Source of the DNA: Echria macrotheca
Lineage: Eukaryota > Ascomycota > Sordariomycetes > Sordariales > Schizotheciaceae
Assembly: GCA_030411725.1 (NCBI GenBank)
Contig: MU839832.1
Coordinates: forward strand, 806,001-870,000
Direction: 5' to 3'
DNA length: 64,000 bases
In this document: positions 1-10,251 of the stretch, one piece after another
Layout of the letters: the number at the start of each line of letters is the position of its first letter
Numbering within the stretch: position 1 is the first letter of the stretch
The notes under the pieces: model-generated
Databases searched by the model: none
Seen by the model: the letters and a program-made list of their open reading frames with translations, nothing else
What the model was told of the DNA's origin: nothing
Made by a program: the position numbers and the translations under genes

Positions 1-283
1 AGAGAACATTCGGATAACTTACTCTCTGTAGATTTGCAAGCTGTAGTGGTTTCGTCCTGTCAGAGGGATAGGAGACAATCATGCATCGGTTGTTGGTGTG
101 GTCGTGATGGGGGGGATCACGTGTGGTCCCAGGCAGCCGGACGCGAAGAGTGGGTCCGCTGCCAAGAAGTGCAGACAACAGCGAACAAACACCAAGTCAC
201 ACGCATGCACCCTTAGCCACAGCACTTCAAGAATAAGTCCAGAGACCAAGGTGACTTGAAGATACTGGGCCGGTTTTCACAAG

Positions 284-1113
284 ATGTTGTCTATTCTCCG
301 AAAAGCCAGGCTCAAGGACAAGGAGCTTCGGATTCTGATGCTGTGAGCACCTGGTGCAAGTCCCCTGACGCCTGTTTCCCCCAGCCTGACCTTCGGCCCT
401 GTTCTTAGCGGCTTAGACAATGCCGGAAAGACCACCATCGTCAAGAAGATCATGGGCGAGGACGTCAACACCGTCAGCCCAACTCTTGGATTCATCATCA
501 AGACCATCGATTACGAGGGGTGAGTCGCCCTTTGACCCCATGACAAGGCGGAGGTCTGATGCGCACGGTGCAGCTATAAACTCAACATCTGTAAGCCAAG
601 CATACTTCTAGTTCCCCGCCAGCACTGACCGACTAGGGGATGTGGGCGGCCAGAAGACGCTGAGGTCGTACTGGAGGAATTATTTCGAGAAGACAGATGC
701 TCTGATCTGGGTAGTGGATGCGACGGACCGGCTGCGTATCGACGACTGCAGGGACGAGCTCCATGGGCTGCTTCAGGAGGAGGTATGTGCCGATGCTGTT
801 ATCTTTCCTTGTCACCAGCAGACGCTGTGCAATCGAGCTAATCTGTCGCACAACAGCGACTATCAGGTGCCAGCCTCCTTGTGTTTGCCAACAAGACGGA
901 TGTTGCTGGGTGCATGACCAGCGAGGAGCTTTTACAGGTTGGTTCCTCACAGGCTCTCCGAGCAGCTGCTAACTGCGCCAGTCCCTTAAACTCGATGAGA
1001 TTCGAACACATCGCTGGAACATCCTGCGGTGCAGTGCCATGACGGGCGAGAATCTCAAGGAGGGTTTGGCGTGGGTTGTGGACGACGCAAAAGCAAGGCT
1101 TTTTCTGTACTAG
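284..1113 (+). CDS. ARL2: ARL2-type small GTPase
   Basis: Six exons (284-342, 409-519, 574-590, 637-782, 857-937, 982-1113) join in frame to 181 aa, the usual ARF/ARL size. Visible G motifs are the P-loop GLDNAGKT, the switch II stretch WDVGGQKTLRSYWRNYFE and NKTD for guanine recognition. The exon around 574 is only 17 nt but is needed to complete KLNIWDVGG. Residue 2 is Leu rather than Gly, so the ARF-type N-myristoylation site is absent, as is usual for ARL2. From the family, ARL2 binds tubulin cofactor D and acts in tubulin folding and microtubule dynamics (fission yeast Alp41, budding yeast Cin4). ARL3 is the closest alternative, but the N-terminus MLSILRKARLKDKELR and the WDVGGQKTLR region favour ARL2. 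The start is the first ATG that gives this N-terminus. Confidence 0.93.
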
Positions 1114-1626
1114 AATAAGGTTGACTGGGCAATCGGCAAAACAAAAAGTTGTGTAGCGCCAAACACCGACATCCCCAAATGCTAGGGCTGCGAGCCGCAA
1201 CCTCAAAGCACGGCATGTTCAGTAGACACCATAGCAGAGGTATAATAAAGCAACGGCTTGAAACGTACTACGTGATTTTAACCATTGTGTCAGGACGATC
1301 TATGGTTGCATCTGAACTTGTTGGGACGATGGTGGTCAGAGCGCCAAGACGAACAGCACAGGGTTGTGCGCGAAAAGGGCTTCCGACTGGCTGGACACAT
1401 CCCATGGCCCGCCCGAGCCCCGGACCGGTTTCGACGTCGGCTTTTTGGTGTCCCAATGCCCCTCCAGCGTGTCCAAGGCCCCCAATTGCCTCCAATTCCA
1501 AGGCCGCCGCCGCGCTGAACCGTGAGGGTTTGCTTGTTGACATAGCCGTCGTCTGGGACCACCCCGCGAGTCGCGTGTGCTTCTGCATGTCATGTGTATG
1601 CCGCGACGACTGTCCGCCCAGCCATC
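1114..1626. other. Intergenic: ARL2 3' end and gelsolin-gene promoter
   Basis: Between two forward genes. It should hold the ARL2 terminator and the next promoter and leader. Several out-of-frame ATGs lie within about 40 nt upstream of the chosen start at 1627 and could lower initiation if they are in the mRNA. No gene recognised. Confidence 0.6.
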
Positions 1627-4600
1627 ATGTCCGACGAGGTTTCCGACTTTTTGCGGTCGGTGGAGCTGCTGAAGGGGCGCCGCGAGGAGGAGGACGAGGC
1701 TCGATCCCGCGAGCTCGAGGAGAAGATACTGCAAGAAAAACGAGAACGCCAGGCCCGCCGTGCAGGTACGCCCACAGTCCAATTGCTGCCCTTCCCGTCT
1801 CCGCCGGCCTTGAATCCTATTCGACAATCCGTGGCCGGCGAGACTCGGTGATGCTGCCCTCCGCGTCACACAACCGCAGAGGCTGCAAAATAGAAGTTTC
1901 CTACTGACCGTGTCTCTTGCCTCTGGCTCCGCAGAACGCGCCAGATCCATCTCCCCTCAGAAATCGTCACCCGCGAACACGCCGTCGCCCACTGCCCAGC
2001 GTAGCCTGTTCTCGCCTGGAACCGACAACAACAGCACTGGCAGCCCGCGACCGCGCCTGGCCCCTTCCTCGGATGCCATGGACAGTGCGACCGACTACGA
2101 CTCTCCGACCAAGGAGAACGACTCCCCGTTTGACTCGGACACGAAGCGAACCAGCCTGACGCTGACATCGCCGTCGACTGCTGGTCCCGCCGTCCGCTCG
2201 CCCCTCTCTTGGCAGCAACGGCGGCCCCAGTCCCAAGCGTCAGAGAGACCCAAGAGCCGCCCTCTCTCGACGGTAGCTGTTGAAAATGCCGCTGCTCGAT
2301 CGTCCCCAAGTCTTCCAGAACCAGCCTCAGCTACCGACGAACCTCTGAGCCGCGATCAGATTGCTCAATCGCTGTCGGGCAAGGACCCTTCGTGGTTTCG
2401 CCAGACGGCCGATCGGGGCCAGAACTCGGCGGCCTACAGACGGAACCAGGTGGAGGATTCGGAGACGTTAGACATGACTTCGCTGCGCGCACAGCTTCCC
2501 GGCATGTCGCGGGAACCTGCGTCAGAGACACCAAAGGAGACGTCGCCTCCGCGCGAAGCTGCTGCTCCCGCGCAAGGAAGACTAGGCACGCCCTTCTCTC
2601 TGAGTAATGCGCCGCGACTTGAACCTCCTATCGCACTCACGCCTGGCGACGAAACGCCATCTCTCGCTCACCAGGCTCCCATCACCCCAGCAGGGCGCAC
2701 ATCGCCGACACGGTCACCTTCCCCCACCAAGGGCATGGGCGGGTTTGTCCAGAGCGCCATGATGAAACGCTCGGATAGCGTCAAGCGCTGGAGTGTTACT
2801 TCTCCGGGCGGACTACAGCGTGCTGACTCGGTAGTCTCGAATCGGGCCAGTCTAGAAAACTCGCAACGAAGCGGCCCCAAGTCGCATTCCCGCCAGGGCA
2901 GCACGCTCCGGGAGGGTTCTGCCACCCCGTCGTCAAGACCAACTTCAAGCCACGAAAAGGAAGATAAACCAGTAGAGACTGCGCAAGGAACGGCGGAGAT
3001 CAAGAATGACAAGGACGAAGCCGAGAAAGTCACGCCACCTTCGAGTCCGTCCAAGACAATGGACCCCCGGAGATGGAGTCCCACCAAGTCTAGCTGGCTG
3101 GAAACCGCACTCAACAAGCCAGAGTCGCCCAAACCGAAGCCGGCCCCACCGCCGGTCAGCCAGCCCGCGTGGATGGTCGAACTGAACAAAGCCAAGGCTC
3201 AAAAGACTGGCACAATCGAGCGCAGCATCTCGGCCCCCAAGAAACCTGAAGTCAAGCCTAGTGGGCTTATGAGGTCCACTCCGATGGGTTCAAGCGTCAA
3301 GCCTGCTGGGCTCGGGGTGTTTCCGGGCGTTCCAACTGCTGCTGCGGGTGACGTGCCGGGCCCGGCCGGATTCCGTGGCAATCTCTCCAAGGCCCCCTCC
3401 CGACGTGGTAGCGAAGACCCAACCGGCGAAGCAGCCGTGGATAATTCCAAGGGCAAACCAGAAGTGCCCGCACAAAAGGATTTCCGGGCGAACCTCAAAC
3501 CCCGAGTGCCGCCTCCGGACCCGTCTGGGCCAGGGCAAGTTGACGAACTCAAGAACGTGTTTGGAAATCTGCGGAGGACCAAGACGCAGAACTTCGTAGC
3601 GCCCGATGAACTCAAAAGCAATATCCTCCGAGGCAAGGCCGCCCTCAATATCACGGGAGGACCCAAGAAGAACGAGCGCGTCGACGAGTTCAAGGAAGCC
3701 ATTCTCAAAAAGAAGGAGGAATTCAAGAAGGCGCAGCTGGAAGGGCGCTCCGTCGTCCGGACTTCTAGCTCCTCCAGCGAGAAGACTATACCCGAGGGTC
3801 TCGCGAGAAAGCTGGAGCTGCACAAGACGGGATCGAAGCAAGACAGTGCTGTCGAGTCACCGCTTCAGACGCCGAGCACATTCACCGAGTCTACCCGATC
3901 AAGCTTCCTGTCAACCACATCCAGAAAAGATGGTGGCGACGCAATTGCCCGTACTCTCTCTGTAACCGGCTCAGAACTCGAGCAATCCACACCTAGGCCA
4001 GAACTCAAGACTGCTTCGAAGGAGGTCAGCGCCCCAGGCCGACTCCAGACCAAGGTTGGCGGGGGTCTCGCGGATCGGTTCAATCCCGCCCTTGCCGGCA
4101 TCCTCGCCAGAGGGCCTCCGGGCGCTTCGGCACCCAAGAGCTCAGCACCTTCGGCTGCCTCTGGATCTGGGGTTGAGGGCGAAGCTCCTACCGGGCCTGG
4201 TCCCCAGCTGACACACATGACTAAGAATCGCGCCCGAGGTCCTAGGAGGAAAGCGCCGACGTCAGTTGCAGTGACAAAGGCAGTGGAAGAGCCCCCGGTC
4301 GAGGAAGCTCCCCCGGTGCGGTCGAAGCCTTCCACTCCCCCCAAGCCCCAAAGGCCATTCCCGGCTCCCAAGCCGGAGGTCGTCCAGCTGGTGGATTCCA
4401 GAAAGTCGTTTGCGCAGGAGCGGCCTACGGTGGGCACCGTCATTCCGCTGATCGACTCCTCCAAGCAGAAATCGGAAGATGTCCCCATGACCCCGGGACG
4501 GCCCATTTCTCTGGTCGAATCGCCAATTGTCAGAACGCGATCAAGATCCCCCACCAAGATACACGAGCAAGTTGCAGCGCTTGCGGCCAAGGTCCAACCA

Positions 4601-6250
4601 AAACCAGCAGAGGCAAGCGAGGACACCTCGCAGCCCCCGTCTCCGAGAAAGCTTGACATGAAGCGGATGTCGAGGTTCCTGGACGAGCAAAACCAGGCTA
4701 GCCCGAAGCCTGATCCGGTCAAGTCTCGGCCCTCATCTCCAACCAAGGAACGGCAGGATGATAAGGTTGACTCACAGTCCACCGTGTCGGTCAAGAGCGG
4801 TGCCGCCTTGTTTGGTCCCGCCTTGGCCCAGACACCGTCCAAGTCGAAACCGCTACCGGATGCCCCGGAGCTGGAGTCGCGGCCGCCATTGCCCATGAAG
4901 GGTGCCCGGCCTCTGCCAACACCACCCAGCCCTACGAGAACGCCGATAGCCTCTCCACAGCGTTCGCCAACCAAGTACGGCCTGGAAGTCTCGGCAATGC
5001 TCAACGACTTTTTCGGGCCAGACAGACCGCCGCGTAATTACACGGCAGACACGGCCGACATTCTTGCCCGCCGGCCGCTGGTGAGTCCCAAGATTCAAAC
5101 CCAACGGGCTCAGGTGTTTCAGTTCTCTGGCGACGGGAAGAAGGTGCCCGTTCCGGCGCACTATGAGCGGGTGCTGTTTGAGCGGGAGATGTATCTTGTG
5201 CCTCACACGTACATGAACGGCGCCGGAAAGAAGGTGAATGAGGTGTATTTCTGGGCCGGCGACGAGGTGCCGCAGTCTACCGTTGAGGACGCGCAGCTCT
5301 TTGCACAACGCGAGGCGAGATCATTCGGCGGGAAGCTTGTCAAGCTGGTGCAAGGCAAGGAAACTCCCGAGTTTCTCCAGGCCCTCGGGGGTATTGTCAT
5401 TATACGACGCGGTTCGAGTAATAAGTACGACTCGCTGGCGTCCAACATGCTCTGTGGTAGACGATATCTGGGGCAGATTGCCTTTGACGAAGTGGACTTT
5501 TCGCCTTCTAGCCTCTGCTCGGGGTTCCCGTATTTGATCACGCAGCAGGGCAAGTGTTACCTCTGGAAGGGCAAGGGCAGCGATATGGAGGAGCTGGGCT
5601 GTGCCCGGCTCGTAGGCATGGATTTGGCATTGATGGGGGAGCTTCTGGAGATTGAGGAAGGCAGGGAGCCGTCCAACTTCTGGGACATGTTTGACGGTGG
5701 CTCGAGGATGCAGTCTGCCGACCATTGGCGGCTGAAGCCCAACTACGACCGATACTGCGGACGGCTGTTTTGCTCGGACGCAGCCGACAAGCAGCAGGTT
5801 AGTCCTGTGCTGTGGTTTGTCTCTCCGGGCAATACTGACAGTCAACAGATCCGCGAGATCGCGCCGTTCAAGCAGACGGACCTCTTGCCGACCAACATCT
5901 ATGTGCTGGACGCCTTTTTCGAGCTGTATATTATTGTCGGTGCCAATTCGCAGCACCAGTACGCGGCGTTCCATAATGCGCTCGACTTTGCGCAGGAGTA
6001 TGCTATTTTGGCGGCCGGCATGGAGGACCGGCCGTTTGTGCCCATCTCGACGGTGGTGCTGGAGGGCATCCCGCGGGATATGAAGAGCGTGTTCCGCAAG
6101 TGGAAGGAGACTGCCAGTCCGACGATTATGAGCGGGCCGGCGGTGGCGGCGAGCGAGGTCAAGGTTAGCACGTCGCCGCCGACGCTGAGACGGGGGAGGA
6201 GTCTGCGGATTGTGCCTCTGGGGCAGGCACTGCAGGCGCTCTCGGATTGA
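1627..6250 (+). CDS. DUF4045-gelsolin repeat protein
   Basis: Exon 1 (1627-1765) encodes an acidic/basic helix starting MSDEVSDFLRSVELLKGR and joins exon 2 (1935 onward) as A-E-R-A-R-S. The protein is 1,484 aa, or 1,467 if the probable 51-nt intron at 5798-5848 is removed. The first two thirds are Ser/Pro/Lys-rich and disordered, with FRGNL/FRANL-like and DELK(N/S) repeats typical of fungal DUF4045. Roughly residues 1095-1445 form the gelsolin-like region (AQVFQFSGDG, EVYFWAGDEV, CYLWKGKGS, YVLDAFFELYIIVGA). From family knowledge, gelsolin repeats bind or sever actin in a calcium-dependent way. The fungal fusion protein is little studied, so a cytoskeletal role is inference. Five SPTK sites suggest phospho-regulation. 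Start chosen because the N-terminal helix is charged and continuous with exon 2; an upstream GTG in the intron is not used. Confidence 0.88.
5798..5848 (+). other. Probable in-frame 51-nt intron
   Basis: GTTAGT donor, ATACTGAC branch-like site and CAACAG acceptor lie inside the gelsolin exon. The length is 17 codons, so the reading frame stays open either way. Splicing gives KQQ-IREIAPF; retention inserts 17 residues starting VSPVLWF. Confidence 0.7.
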
Positions 6251-7098
6251 GTTTCTGGTGGTGTTGGAGAGTGCTGGAGTTGGCGAGTAAAGTTTGCATG
6301 GGATGGAGTTGGCTGGTTGTTGAGTTTGAGTATTGTTGTACTTTGTAGTCGGTGTAGCAGTATCATGGTTAATTATAATACTGTGCAGTTTTATGATCTG
6401 TTCAGGTGTGGGAGTGGCCAGCATCTTGTCTCGATGACAGCGGTGATGGGATGGAACGTTACAAGGGACAGCGCAACGATATAAGAGACTCACAACACTG
6501 GGATTCTCTGGTCGTCAACGTCCAGACCGTGGCTGGGCCCCGGTTTATTGTGGTGATATAGGTCTAGAAATCCACCGGCATGATGTATCCCGTTCTATCC
6601 CTCGGATCAGACGCAATTCTCTGCTATCCTTCCGGACTATGCAAGGAGACCCGACTCGGAGGCAGGATCACTTGGAGGGATACCATGACGGCATACCCGC
6701 CTGTTTAACTGGTAAACCTGAACTTGGACGGCCAAGCGGACCAAGAGCACTGTAGGGGAACACAAAATCCGTTCAAGCCATTCATCGGCACGCTGTCTAT
6801 CCGGCATACCGGGTGTCTTCCTCCCTCATAATCTCTCCAAATGCAGTAACCCTTTTCAAACTCCGTGTCCATGCTACTTTCCAGAGATCATCCCCAAAAG
6901 CCCCGAGTGTTGGAAAAAAAACCACAACGCCACCCAAGCTATTCCGTAAGATCCTCACAAATTCCCAATTCATCGTGTTGTCCCGCCCAGAAAACGCCAA
7001 TAAATGCCAGCCACCCCCCGCGCCGTCCTCTCTACATCCTCCAACATCGTTGAGCCCCCATCGTCATCATCAATCATACCAGTACCAGCAGCCAGCAA
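6251..7098. other. Convergent intergenic region
   Basis: Lies between the ends of the gelsolin gene (forward) and MED10 (reverse). AT-rich just after the gelsolin stop, consistent with a 3' UTR. Open frames here are short and low-complexity. No gene recognised. Confidence 0.6.
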
Positions 7099-7700
7099 TC
7101 ACTGCCCCGGCGTCGCCGTCCCCGTCTCAGCCGGTCGGGAATTTACTTCCCCACCAGTCCCACCCCCACCAGTAGCCTCAACAACAAGCCTAACATCCTC
7201 TCTCAGCTCAGGCAGCGCCGCCTCCATCTCATGCGCGAGCACATCCCCAAAAGCCGCGAAAGCGCCGAGCTTCCCCCTCGCGAGCTGGTTCATCCGCCTG
7301 ACGAGCTCGACGAACTCGCGCGTGTAGATGTCCGGGTTCCGCCCGTTCTCGACGTAGTGGATCAGCGTCTCGGGGATGCCGACGTCTCCGGGGCCGATGA
7401 TCTCGCCCGGCGGAACCGAAGAAGAGGATTGCTGCATCGCCGTGGCGGTGCGGTGGACTGCTTGGAGGGATTGGTCTAGGGATTGTCTGTGGACACAAGA
7501 GGTTAGAAAAGTGTATGGGGGAGGGGGAGGGGGGAGGGGAAGGAGACGAACATGTCGGATACTAATGCGTCGCGCGTCGGACGGCCTGCTGTGTCGTAGT
7601 TGGATACCTGGGCCATGATCTGGAGTAGGTCCTGGATGACATTTTTTATTTCTTCTTGGACCTGTTCTTGGACCAGCTCTGGTTCGGGGACTGGTGCCAT
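7099..7700 (-). CDS. MED10: Mediator complex subunit Med10
   Basis: Two exons (7552-7700 and 7099-7486) separated by a 65-nt intron give 178 aa. The fold is the Med10/Nut2 type: an N-terminal helix (EEIKNVIQDLLQIMAQVSNY), then the signature region IPETLIHYVENGRNPDIYTREFVE, followed by LVRRMNQLARGKLGAFAAFGDVLAHEM. Med10 is a core subunit of the Mediator middle module, which links activators to RNA polymerase II in the nucleus. The splice uses a GTTCGT donor and a CCACAG acceptor and joins VSD to IQSLDQSLQAV. The glycine/proline-rich C-terminus is variable in the family. The gene is convergent with the gelsolin gene. The start is the only ATG giving an intact first helix. Confidence 0.92.
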
Positions 7701-8063
7701 TTTTGTTTTATTGTTGTATTGATATCGATTCTCGTTGGGAAAATGTCTCGGAAAGTTGGTTGCGCGCGTGGTGTCGTTCGTCGGGGTAAACTGTTGGCGC
7801 ATGTGTGTGGTGAAAGAAAGGAAGTTGAAGGTGGGATGGGGGACAAGGCTGACTCTCTTGCTCAAATGAAATCGCAGATTGGTCCGTGCGTACCGTCAGT
7901 GGCTTGCTGCAGATCAATGCGGGGAACGACAAAACTCTATTTTCAGGTCGTCTGATTGGTAGCCTTGTTTAGGGAGAAGAACAACAACACCAACTGCTCT
8001 CAGTATTCAAGGGTAAAGCTATTGCATAACGCTACGCATGCTCTGTAGGAAAATAAAATCCGG
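7701..8063. other. MED10 promoter / LIM gene 3' end
   Basis: Between two reverse-strand genes. Presumably carries the MED10 promoter and leader and the LIM-gene terminator. No other gene seen. Confidence 0.6.
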
Positions 8064-9632
8064 CTACCGTCCAAACAACCTCTTCAACTCATCCTGCACA
8101 TTCTTCCGCAAAAGTATCCCATCCTCAGGATCCATGCCGTGGACACTTTTCCGCGGCTTTCTTTTCCTCTTGTCCAAGCCGCCGTCCAGACCGCCCAGAT
8201 TCGCCCAGCTCGCCTTCCTCAGCCTGGATACGGCCTTATCCCTCCCCACTTCCTTTCTCGGCCGGTACCGGTCCAGGTACTCAGACGATGTCAGCGGTGA
8301 TGCCGGGTTCGCCTGCTGCAGCCGCGCCAGTCTCCAGACCGGGTTCGACCGGAAACTCTGGAGGTTTGGTCTGGTAGAAGACGGTCGCGGCGGTGCCTGT
8401 GCCTTACTTATCATCTCATCGATTCCAGCAGCGTGACCCCCCGACGTGTCGAGATCCGACCCGTCCGAGTGGGAACACGAGGATGGATCCTCGGCCGGCA
8501 CGTTGAATGTCGTCGAGGCTGACGGCGAAAGGCTCGGCTTGGTGACAAGTCTCCTGGGAAGGTGATGTGACGGCAGCTTGAGCGGCTCCGAACTCACCGA
8601 CGAAGGAGCGCGATGTATCGTTGGTCGACGTCTGACCGAGTCATTTTTCTTCTTTTCATAACCATCCCTGCCGCCAGCTCGCACCGTCGACGTGTCCGAC
8701 CAAGAACCCCCGTCCCCTCGTCTGCCGTCGTCCTCCCCCTTCTTCCGATCCCCATCAAAAGGCCTCATCCACCGCGGAATTGGCTTCGTTGGACTCGGCC
8801 TGAACGATGGCCTCCCAATCGGATCCATAATGGAGACATAAATCACATCCCCCCCATCATCATCCACCCCATCCGTAAACCTCCCACTGACAGCCACCCT
8901 GCGCCTCATCCTCCTCTTCCTCATATTCATATCTCGATCCTCCCACCGCCTCCTCGTCAACCCCCCATCCCTCTCAACCCTCTCAACAATCCTCTGCACC
9001 TTGGTCCCCATCCGCTCCTCCTCCTTCTCACGCCACCCCTCCCCCTCCCCCTCCCCCTCCACCTCCCCCAAACACCGCCCACAAAGCGGCACCTCCTCAA
9101 CCTCCCTCCCCTTATTCCTCCCCCACCCCCCTACACCCCCGCCAGAAAACTCTCCGTCAAACAACTCCTCGACACCCACCCCCCTCGCCAAAATCCGACA
9201 TCCACAAAATAAACACCCATAACAAGCCCTATGCCAGAAACACCACCCGAGACTAACACACTCCTCCCCGCGCACCACCACCTCCCCGCAGACCCAGCAG
9301 ACCGCGAGGTCGAGTATCGCCGCGTAGCACACCTCACAAACCAGCCGGGGGGCCGAGCGGTGCCCTCCCAGCACCCGCGGCGGCTGCGTCGAGATGCGCC
9401 AGCAGAACGTGCACGTGAAGATTGGTGGTGGTGGTGGCGGTCCGCGCTGCATAGTAGGTCTAGAACTAGACATAGATCGTACTCGCCGCTGCGCCGCCGG
9501 TGGTTCTGGTGCGTGGTGGCTGGGAGGAGGCACAGAGGAGGAGGCTTGGGAGGGCAATTGAGCCGCGGCCGCGGTCTTGTCGGAGGAAGAGGCGGTTGCG
9601 GTTTGCGAGGTCTCTCCGCCGCTCCAAGGCAT
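8064..9632 (-). CDS. Single-LIM-domain protein
   Basis: Uninterrupted frame of 522 aa from ATG 9632. A Pro/Ala/Ser-rich N-terminus leads to a cysteine-rich module. C112-x2-C115, H134-x2-C137, C140-x2-C143 and C184-x2-C187 fit a LIM double zinc finger with an expanded glycine/acidic loop in the second finger. An extra CxxC pair (C74/C77 and C99/C102) sits just before it. The remaining sequence is basic and serine-rich, ends with KRKRKPRKS and a short helix, and looks disordered. LIM domains mediate protein contacts at actin or nuclear sites; the role of this protein is unknown. The frame also stays open to a GTG/ATG region up to 9719, but the MPWSGG start looks more natural. A GTAAGG motif upstream leaves room for a 5' exon. 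Confidence 0.72.
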   Translation of the reverse strand: MPWSGGETSQTATASSSDKTAAAAQLPSQASSSVPPPSHHAPEPPAAQRRVRSMSSSRPTMQRGPPPPPPIFTCTFCWRISTQPPRVLGGHRSAPRLVCEVCYAAILDLAVCWVCGEVVVRGEECVSLGWCFWHRACYGCLFCGCRILARGVGVEELFDGEFSGGGVGGWGRNKGREVEEVPLCGRCLGEVEGEGEGEGWREKEEERMGTKVQRIVERVERDGGLTRRRWEDRDMNMRKRRMRRRVAVSGRFTDGVDDDGGDVIYVSIMDPIGRPSFRPSPTKPIPRWMRPFDGDRKKGEDDGRRGDGGSWSDTSTVRAGGRDGYEKKKNDSVRRRPTIHRAPSSVSSEPLKLPSHHLPRRLVTKPSLSPSASTTFNVPAEDPSSCSHSDGSDLDTSGGHAAGIDEMISKAQAPPRPSSTRPNLQSFRSNPVWRLARLQQANPASPLTSSEYLDRYRPRKEVGRDKAVSRLRKASWANLGGLDGGLDKRKRKPRKSVHGMDPEDGILLRKNVQDELKRLFGR

Positions 9633-10251
9633 CCCTACCCTTCTTATCCCCTCCCTTACAGTAATATTCTCATGATACTGACAACGGTGGGTTTGGTTTG
9701 GTTTGTAGGACAAGTGCACGATGTAAAGAACGTAGTGTGATCGAATTATGAATTATAACCGGGCAGGTAAAACAAAACCGGGCTGTGGAATATAGTCACC
9801 GACAGAAGGTGAAGACGGACGGACGGACCAAATCTGGTAGGTATTGCAGAGTGACCTATCGAAATGCAACAACAACAACAAAACTCAACAGCCGTCCCTT
9901 CCAAGCTGGAATGAGAACCAGACAGTTTTTGCGTGTGGGCCTTCGTATGGCCATGCTCTCCCAGTAAACCGGACAAAAAACAACAAAACGCCGCTTCCTA
10001 ATCCCAACAGAAAAAAAACCGTGACCAGTAAAAAAAAAAAAAAACCAATCTCTCTGAACCATCCATACCATACTCCGAAGCTCCAAAGCCGTGATACTCA
10101 ATCAAAATGCACAAACGCAGCAGAAAGGCAGCCGTGACCAATAAATAGCCACAGCCGCCAACGGGTACCACCCCGTATATCAGAACCCAAAATATCACAC
10201 CCGTGTCCAAATCCGACAACTACGAATCAACAACCCATCCCCGAAAGCGGG
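9633..10251. other. Intergenic between two reverse genes
   Basis: LIM-gene promoter side plus the 3' flank of the KEN-box gene. Contains a short CAA run near 9865, a GGAC run near 9818 and an A tract of about 14 nt near 10030. No gene recognised. Confidence 0.6.

Noticed and set aside
1149..1907. 252-aa forward frame before the gelsolin gene
   Set aside because: Overlaps the MSDEVSDFLRS exon and its intron in another frame; no family features, no splice logic.
3865..5004. 379-aa reverse-strand open frame
   Set aside because: Lies wholly inside the forward gelsolin exon; its composition mirrors the Ser/Pro-rich coding strand.
5321..6493. 390-aa reverse-strand open frame
   Set aside because: Antisense to the conserved gelsolin repeats; no family features of its own.
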